This document shows positions 56,825 to 64,000 of a stretch of 64,000 nucleotides of DNA, piece after piece (the stretch's first letter is position 1; every line of letters begins with the position of its first letter). The notes below the pieces were generated by a model that searched no databases, was not told where the DNA came from, and worked only from the letters and a program-made list of their open reading frames with translations. A program made the translations under genes and the position numbers. This stretch comes from Heterostelium multicystogenum (Eukaryota > Evosea > Eumycetozoa > Acytosteliales > Acytosteliaceae): positions 62,001-126,000 of the forward strand of contig RCNN01000080.1 of assembly GCA_003667245.1 (NCBI GenBank). Reading direction: 5' to 3'.

Positions 56825-58891
56825 TTGTCATTTAAAAACATAATAAATAACAGATATCTTAGTCATTGTATATTCAATCATGTCAGAGATAATACATTGC
56901 CAGCTCAAAAACTAATTCTATGACGGAGAAAACAACTCAGAGACAATGCATCATTATCAATCATGCTGAAATTCGGAAGACAGGATCTCTTCTTTGAGTT
57001 TATACAGAATACCAATGAAGATTCTTTTTTCAACAATGTTTATCAATCGTTAGAAGACTTTAGTAAACTAATTTACATTGCACTTGAATATGGTTGTTAT
57101 GAAGTAATCAGGTTTATACTCAACACATTCAAAAATAGCAAAAAAAAGAAAGGCACAAAAGATAGAGTTAGATGTAAACAAGTATAGTTCTTTGATTCGA
57201 TTTTCAATGATTGATGATGATCTACTTTTCAACCATTTCTTGGATATCATTAAAGTTTCCTCTAGTAAAATGATACAATATATGCTTTTAGGGGCAATAA
57301 AATGTGGAAAACTTGATAGGTTCGCCCTGATCTATCAAAAACTCGAAGATTCATCCACCATACAATTCAATTGAATCTAGTTTAGATGAACTAGTTTTTA
57401 AATTCAGTTTGTATAACAAGTATGATATCGATCAATTTAATAATTCTTGGTGTAATTGGAGAGATATTTTAGAAGAAGCATTCAAAAGAAACGACACGGA
57501 AACATTGGAACTCATTTTAAAGAAGACACATAACCATCCAACCTTTGGGGAAATTATTAAAGTCGAGTTTGATTTTATTAGGCCAGCAAAGAATTGTCTT
57601 AAAACTCTCCAGATCTTTCTCAGATTCCTCCCAGAAATTGGAACTAAATTCTACCTTCTTATTAGAGGCAATTAACTACCAAAGTTTTGAATGCTTCAAA
57701 TTCATATTGGAGAAAATCAATGAAAGGTATCCCTTTGGCACCGACCTTGGTTTCAATAATATATTTCATTATTCCATTGACAAGTCAAGCTCTATTGAAA
57801 TTGTTAATCTCTTAATGGATCATATTAATGAAGACACATTGGAGCATCTTTGCTTGAATATCCAGTCTCTCAATCCATCTATTATCAGCATTGAATTGAT
57901 AAAGAGATTACAAGGACTTGGTTTCTCTTTCAATTTTACAAATTTGGCTATATCATGCATTAATTCAATCAGGATGATGATTTAATGGAGTACATATTAT
58001 CATTGTGCCAAGACTTTGAAATATCCTTAATAGTAAGGTATGCTATGTTCAATGAAAATATAAGATTTTTGGATAGAATCATTCAGTTGGCTCCTCCAAA
58101 CACCACTGTATCGCTTGGGACAACCAGATTATTTGATATTGAAATCATATTCAAGATAGTCGAGATAATAATACAATCACCAAATATAACATCAATTAAT
58201 CTAGATTATGAATATACTTACTTTTCTTACTATCTCAACAAAGATATTTTGGAAAGATTTTCGAGACATCTAATCTTATTGCTGATAAAATACAAAAAGC
58301 TAGATACTGAAGGAGCTTGTTTAATCATTAAATATGCAAATTCATTCAATCTGTCAAATGATATAGTCATGTTACTAATTGATCAAATCAGAACCTCTTT
58401 TGACACTGGAAATGGATCTATCAATCTTTCTTTCAATCAAACATTGAAATTTTCGGTGGAAAATGCATGCTTCAATGGAAGAATAGATTACATCCAACAA
58501 CTCGTTAAATCAAATTATGACATCATTCCATTTATCAAAAATATTAAAAGTATCAATTCATTGGACTTTCAGTGCTTACAAGCTACCACAGTTAATTCGT
58601 TTAGAAATGGAGATTCTTCATTGGATATATTGAAAGAAGTCTTTGGACCCCTCAGAGATAAAATTGGCTTCAAAAACTTTGTTTTCTCCCGATCATCAAT
58701 ATTGGAAATTCTAGCCAAAAATCAATATAAAAACTATCATCTATTATAATAATAAAATAACAAAGATACCAAACCAAATCTTGGAATCATTACTAATAGA
58801 GACCAAATTTCTGGGTCATGGACAACTAATCAAATATCTTGGTGAAAGTATCAAAGTAAATAATAGAAAATTACAAATACATAAACAATAA
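56825..58891 (+). pseudogene. Decayed paralog of the ankyrin-type family gene at 9991-12065
   Basis: Closely similar along its length to the minus-strand gene at 9991-12065 (for example SIMLKFGRQDLFFEFIQNTN, GYEVIRFIL-type repeats, NDTETLELILKKTHNHP and LILLLIKYKKLDTEGA). The initiator ATG has become TTG at 56825. At least six frame changes (about 56915-56935, 57165-57190, 57374, 57600-57640, 57980, 58745) and in-frame stops break it. A segment near 58555-58720 has diverged from the intact copy. It begins about 160 bp 5' of tRNA-Ala. The lost start codon makes genuine decay more likely than base-calling error alone. Confidence 0.75.
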
Positions 58892-59586
58892 TCATTAGAT
58901 AATGATAACTCTTTAGCTGAAAATAAACCAAAAAAAATGATACTATATTTAAGAAATATCATAAATTTATTTATATATCATCATTTTTAAACAAATAATT
59001 TCAATTTATATAAATCTAACAATTAGTTAATCATTTTCAATCCATTTAAAAATTGATTGTTTATAATGATAACGGTTCCATCTTGTTACTTCATAAATGT
59101 TAAATTAACTCTCTTTGTTTTCAATCAGATGTAAATAGGTGGAGAATAGAAAAATGATCTTTATTATTTATTATTATATTAGACAGTTCCCAACAAATCA
59201 TTCTATAATAGTAATTATTGTTATTATTCATCTTATTATTTCTATTGAAAAATTCCATCAAGAAGAATCTTTATTAACAATTTGATTCTATTAAAATATG
59301 AAGAATTCTGAAGATTGTTTTTTAATTCCATTTTTTTACAAAAAATAGGGGGAGATTGATGTATTTAAAGAGAGACATCATTGAAAACAAGAGTTTCATC
59401 TTCAAAAACATAAGTTTAATTAGTTCAACTACTTTTGTTTTTTTTTAGTTTTGTTGTTTTTTTAATTTTTTTTCATTTTAAACAGTCAAATTTGCTATAA
59501 TTTATCAAGAAAGAAACTGTTTTCATTTCATATCCAATCTATAACTATAACTATATCAATATCTATATATCATCATTTAGACTGCT
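58892..59586. other. Intergenic spacer upstream of metS
   Basis: AT-rich, with oligo-T runs (about 59435-59475) just before the metS start, typical promoter texture for the group. No gene is recognised. Confidence 0.4.
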
Positions 59587-61928
59587 ATGAGTAATCCACC
59601 CTCGGAAGTCGTCCTTCCAGTCGAAGGACAGAGAAACATATTGATCACTTCGGCTTTGCCCTATGTAAACAATGTGCCACATCTCGGAAATATCATTGGT
59701 TGCGTGCTGAGCGGTGATGTCTACGCTAGATACTGCCGTTTGCGTGGATACAATACTATCTACATCTGCGGTACCGACGAGTACGGAACCGCCACTGAGA
59801 CCAAGGCCCTGCAGGAGGGTGTCACTCCCAAGGAAATCTGCGATCGCTATCATGTCATTCATCGTGATATCTACAAGTGGTTCAACATTGGATTCGACAA
59901 GTTTGGTCGTACCTCCACCAACTCACAAACTGAAATCGCACAAGACATCTTCACCAAGCTCTACAAGAACGAGTTGACCACCTCTGAGGAAATCGAACAA
60001 CTCTACTGCGAGAAATGCAAAATGTTTTTGGCTGACAGGTAAGTTGATTGAACAGCACGGTGGAGTAGTATGCAGTGGCGGAAACTAACCAAAGGCAACC
60101 ACTTACCTTTTCGTCTAGATATGTTGAGGGAACCTGTCCACATTGCCAATTTGAAGATGCAAGAGGAGATCAATGCGATAACTGCACAAAGATGTTGAAT
60201 CCAACTGATTTGATTAGACCACGTTGCAAGCTCGACTCAACTACACCAGTTCTCAAATCAACCAAGCACATCTTTTTGTCATTGCCAAAGATTCAACAGA
60301 GACTTGACGACTTTGTCACTGAATCATCACCAATCTGGTCGGAAAACTCACAGCGTATTACAAACTCCTGGTTAAGGGTGAATTGAAATCAAGATGTATT
60401 ACAAGAGATTTGAAATGGGGGTAAGTATAGCATTGCCCAGCTCTGCTTTGAGTGCCAAACTTACTAATCATGAACACCAACACTCTAGAACTCCTGTTCC
60501 ACTTGAAGAATTTAAAGATAAAGTATTCTATGTATGGTTCGATGCTCCAATTGGTTATCTTTCAATTACTAAAGAATATACAGATCAATGGGAATTGTGG
60601 TGGAAGAACCCAAAGAATGTTACAATTGGTTCAGTTCATGGGTAAGGATAACGTACCATTCCACACTGTTATTTTCCCATCATCTTTGATTGGTAGCGGT
60701 GATTCATACACTTTACTTCACAATCTCTCCACAACCGAGTACCTCAACTACGAATCCGGTAAGTTCTCTAAATCAAGAAACACTGGTGTCTTTGGTGACA
60801 ACGCAATGGGAACTGGTGTTCCAGCCGACATCTGGCGTTACTACCTCCTCTCGAACCGTCCAGAGAAGATCGATTCAACTTTCTCATGGGCTGACTTTGG
60901 ACTCAAGACAAACACAGAGTTGCTATCAAACTTTGGAAACTTGGTCAATCGTGTTTTGAAACAGATTTCTTCCGATCTCAACGGTGTAATCCCCAAGATC
61001 GAGTTGAACGACGAAGACAGAGCATTCATTGCCGAAGTAGACAAACTCTACGCTGAATACTTGAATGATTTGGAGCATGTACATATCAAGGACGGTCTTA
61101 AAACAGCAATGTCCATCTCTTAAGCTCGGAAATCAATATATGCAATCAAACAAGCCATGGGAACTCAAGGCAAAGGACCCACTCAGATTCGGTACCATCT
61201 TGACTGTTCTCGCCAATACCATAAAATTATTGGCTACCGTCTTTGAGCCATATCTCCCAGAGATCACTGCCAAAGTACACCAACAATTGAACATGGAGCC
61301 AACTAAATACAGCGTCAACTTTGAATTCCTTATCACTGAAGGACACGCCATCTCCAAGAACATCGAACCACTCATCAACAAGATTGAAAAACGCTGATCT
61401 CGAGAAGTTCCGTGCCAAATTCTCAGGACCAGTCCTCGAGGAGTTCCCATTGGATTTGCAAATCGCACAAATCAAGGAAGTTGCAGACCATCCAACTGCC
61501 GAGGCGCTCTATGTCCTCAAGGCAGAGCTCGCTGGAGGAGCCGTCCGTACTGTCGTGGCTGGTCTCAAGGCCACTCACACCAAAGAACAACTTCTTGACA
61601 AAAAGGTTGCTCTTTTGTTGAACTTGAAGCCAGCCAAGTTCCAAGGTGTCATGAGCGAGGTATGGTTGTTGTCGCCGACAACGAAAACAAAGAGTCACCA
61701 GTTGTCTCTCTCCTTTTGGCAGGAGAAGGTGTCGAAGTCGGTTCCAAAGTTAACGCAAAGGGTATGAAGATTGCACCAAAGCCAGGCATGGATTATGTCA
61801 AAGTTTTCAAGAAATTGGATTTGAAGGTCAAAGATGGTCAAATTCTTTTCAAAGGACAACCACTTTTCAACAATAACAATCAATCATTAGTATTAGAAAA
61901 GCCAATCTCATCAGGTATTCTCAGATAA
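59587..61928 (+). CDS. metS: Methionyl-tRNA synthetase with C-terminal EMAPII-like tRNA-binding domain
   Basis: A cytosolic class I MetRS. Near the N-terminus are [18 protein letters not shown] (HIGH-type motif), [10 protein letters not shown], and the zinc knuckle [11 protein letters not shown] with [29 protein letters not shown] carries the KMSKS-type signature, and [14 protein letters not shown] precedes the anticodon-binding helices. From about 61410 a C-terminal OB-fold ([20 protein letters not shown]) is homologous to EMAPII/Arc1p and boosts tRNA binding, as in plant and nematode MetRS. Introns are at about 60040-60118 and 60421-60488. Apparent one-base shifts are at about 60380, 60640, 61120, 61393 and 61665. 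Confidence 0.9.
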
Positions 61929-62897
61929 AATAATCAAATACAGTACAAAAATATATTATCATATAATAACAACAAACAGCATAGTATAAATATAAACAAT
62001 AAAACATACAAAACCTATAATACATTATTTTTATTATTTATTATTATAATTTCAGCAAGATAAAATTCAAACTTAATTTCTACAGATTTCTAACTGAACT
62101 AAATAACTAGCCTTATATATTATATATTAGATTTATAATTATAGATCTACTCTGAACAAATTCAATTTATTATTGCATTATTATTGTGAAATGTTGGAGT
62201 ATATTCCACAATAATAGTGTGGATGATGAAAATTGATAAGATTCGTCAAGTCATTCCGTCAGTTATATCATTCCCACCTGAACAATAAAAATCAATAAGA
62301 CAGATGTGAGATTGTAGCACTGGTGATGTTGAAAAAAAATCATCATACATTCAGAATTGACATTGGGGTTAACAAATAATAAATTATCAAGATGTATTTA
62401 TTTATATATACATACAAATAATAATAATTTAATATATGTTCATTTTTATTCCAAAAAAAATAGATAATAATTATATTCCTTTTATTTTTATTATTATTAT
62501 TTATTATTTGGGTTTATTTCTTGGTTATTTGTTTTTGGAAGATTTGGAGTTGTCAATGATTTTCATTGGTAAATGGAATCGTTAGGTTATAATTAACGAG
62601 TTGGTTAATTTGAGGTGAGTGTTGATGAGTTCACTTGGCATTGGAGTTGTAACTACAAATTTCGGAAATCTGTTTGAAAGTGTCATATTCAGTGTAGAGA
62701 TTCGTCATCACTATTTTATTGATAATGGGATGTTATTATCGAAAAGTTGTTCTAGGCAACTGGATGTGTTCAAGATGGTCCCACCAAGTATTGAATTACA
62801 AACTATAAATAGTTTAGTTCACTTGTTCATTTTCGAAATCAAAACATTCCAAACAAGAATAAAAAGAAAAGTAATAATATAGTAGAACTCATAAAAA
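61929..62897. promoter_or_regulatory. Spacer with probable promoter of the cellulose-binding gene
   Basis: AT-rich 3' flank of metS, then DNA of slightly higher complexity. TATAAATA (about 62804-62811) lies roughly 87 bp before ATG 62898 and is a reasonable TATA box. The plus-strand frame 62619-62882 overlaps this promoter and has no family support. Confidence 0.4.
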
Positions 62898-63969
62898 ATG
62901 AAAAGAACATTCGTACTTTTATGTATAGCTTTGATCTGTTTGGCAGTAGTATCTGCTAAAAAAGCATGATCAACCAGAAAAATCTGAAAACCATCCAAAT
63001 AATACAACTTTAGCATCTAATAGTACAACCGAAAAACCAACTGATAAACCATCTAACAATACAACAACTGAGAAGCCAACTGATAAACCAACTGAGAAGC
63101 CAACAGTTAAGCCAACAGATAAACCAACTGAGAAGCCAACTGAGAAGCCAACTGATAAACCAACTGATAAACCAACAGAGAAGCCAACAGTTAAGCCAAC
63201 TGATAAACCAACAGAGAAACCCACTGATAAACCAACAGATAAACCAACAGCTAAGCCAACTGAGAAGCCAACTGAGAAACCATCTGATAAACCAACAGAA
63301 AAGCCAACCAAAAAAACCTCATCAAAAGCCTACTGATAAACCAACTGACAAACCATCTGATAAACCAGAAAAGCCAACAGAGAAACCAGACTGTGATCAC
63401 CACGAAACAGGAAAGCCAGAGAAGCCAACCAAAAAACCAACAGAGAAACCAACCCAGAAACCAGAAAAGCCAACCAAAAAGCCAACTGAAAAGCCAGAGG
63501 AACCAACTAAAAAGCCTAAAGCTGGAGGTGATGATAAATGTAATTCTGAAGATAACCACAAGTCAGATTCTGGTATAGATAAGAATTCCTACAATATTAC
63601 CATCAAACTCATAGGAAGATGGAATGACGGTAGTCGTGGAAATCAAGTATTTGCACAATACGATATTATTTTCACCAACCTTGCCCAAAGAAACCTTCAA
63701 GGCTTTGTTATGTAAGTAGTAGTATTATAACCTATGAACTTACTCTTGATGTAATTATCGACTAATTCTATTTTCCTAGTGGAACTGATAACAATTTCAA
63801 AGTTCGTGATAACAAAGATATTTGGAATGTTGAAAAATCTAAAGAAGGTGATCTTACTCTTGCACCATACCAACCATCCATCAATGCAGGTGCAAGCTAC
63901 ACCTTTGGATTCATTCTTGAAGGTACCTGCCCACCTAAACTCACTGTCAAGAAACTAACATACTTCTAA
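62898..63969 (+). CDS. Secreted Thr-Glu-Lys-Pro repeat protein with CBM49-like cellulose-binding domain
   Basis: A signal peptide ([20 protein letters not shown]) is followed by about 150 residues of [12 protein letters not shown] tetrapeptides (62995-63520), a flexible and probably O-glycosylated linker. A C-terminal domain, [20 protein letters not shown] and [16 protein letters not shown], then after an intron (63712-63780) [11 protein letters not shown], resembles the CBM49-type cellulose-binding modules of dictyostelid extracellular matrix and cellulase proteins. It probably coats slime sheath, stalk or spore cellulose. It is encoded in frame except for shifts at about 62964 and 63312-63320. 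The gene ends at TAA 63967-63969. Confidence 0.82.
62998..63310 (+). repeat. 12-base tandem coding repeat (ACNGANAARCCA)
   Basis: Tandem 12-base units encoding Thr-Glu/Asp/Val/Ala-Lys-Pro. There are no spacers and the repeat is in coding frame, so it is protein low-complexity sequence, not an array. Confidence 0.8.
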
Positions 63970-64000
63970 ACAACTTCTCAAAATGAAATGATCATAACTA

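Noticed and set aside
62619..62882. An 87-residue plus-strand ORF
   Set aside because: It overlaps the likely TATA box of the downstream gene and shows no recognisable family; kept only as a remark in the spacer entry.
62998..63520. Regular 12-base repeats resembling an array
   Set aside because: There are no unique spacers. The repeats are in coding frame and encode Thr-Glu-Lys-Pro units after a signal peptide, and CRISPR arrays are not expected in a eukaryotic nuclear genome.

Overview
The window looks like nuclear DNA of a dictyostelid social amoeba. It is AT-rich, with exons denser in G+C than their surroundings, short introns (about 60-150 nt) with GTATGT/GTAAGT donors, poly-Q/N runs, and families typical of the group: a secG-like ankyrin-Sec7-PH ArfGEF, a VIT-vWA protein, DUF1996 and leishmanolysin-like secreted proteins, and a Thr-Glu-Lys-Pro-rich protein with a CBM49-like cellulose-binding end. 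I cannot name the species from sequence alone.

Layout: 1-9.7 kb holds a kelch-like tail, Yif1, NEDD8, a PAP2 lipid phosphatase, a NADAR protein and a VIT-vWA protein. 10-12 kb (minus) is a large dictyostelid ankyrin-type family gene. 12-14.3 kb is low-complexity DNA, and 14.3-17.2 kb is secG. From 17.7 to 25.8 kb lies a nested mobile-element island: a poly(A)-tailed structured retroposon, a tRNA-derived SINE with target-site duplication, LTR-like debris, and a complete 5.75-kb Ty3/gypsy-type chromodomain retrotransposon (minus) ending 64 bp 3' of a tRNA-Gln. 26.3-50.5 kb holds a lipase, a UBX-domain protein, an alcohol dehydrogenase, a rhodanese-methyltransferase fusion, an SDR, an SLC35F-type transporter, an unknown gene, a beta-helix membrane protein, eIF3m, a DUF1996 protein, a tRNA-Ser with a second copy of the structured retroposon about 150 bp 3', a leishmanolysin-like protease and a leucine-rich-repeat gene. 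50.8-56.5 kb is a second, nearly identical copy of the LTR element (plus), ending 51 bp 3' of a tRNA-Ala. 56.8-58.9 kb is a decayed paralog of the 10-12 kb gene. 59.6-61.9 kb is methionyl-tRNA synthetase, and the window ends with the cellulose-binding repeat protein.

Two themes stand out. First, every tRNA gene in the window has a retroelement within roughly 50-200 bp of its 3' end, which fits the tRNA-targeting habit of dictyostelid retrotransposons; the island also contains a tRNA-derived SINE and a structured poly(A)-tailed repeat that I do not recognise. Second, most host genes, including essential ones (MetRS, eIF3m, NEDD8), carry single-base frameshifts, often in homopolymers. This points to consensus errors in the assembly rather than mass gene death. 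Coordinates of host genes therefore run across such breaks, and 'frameshift' in an entry means an apparent one.
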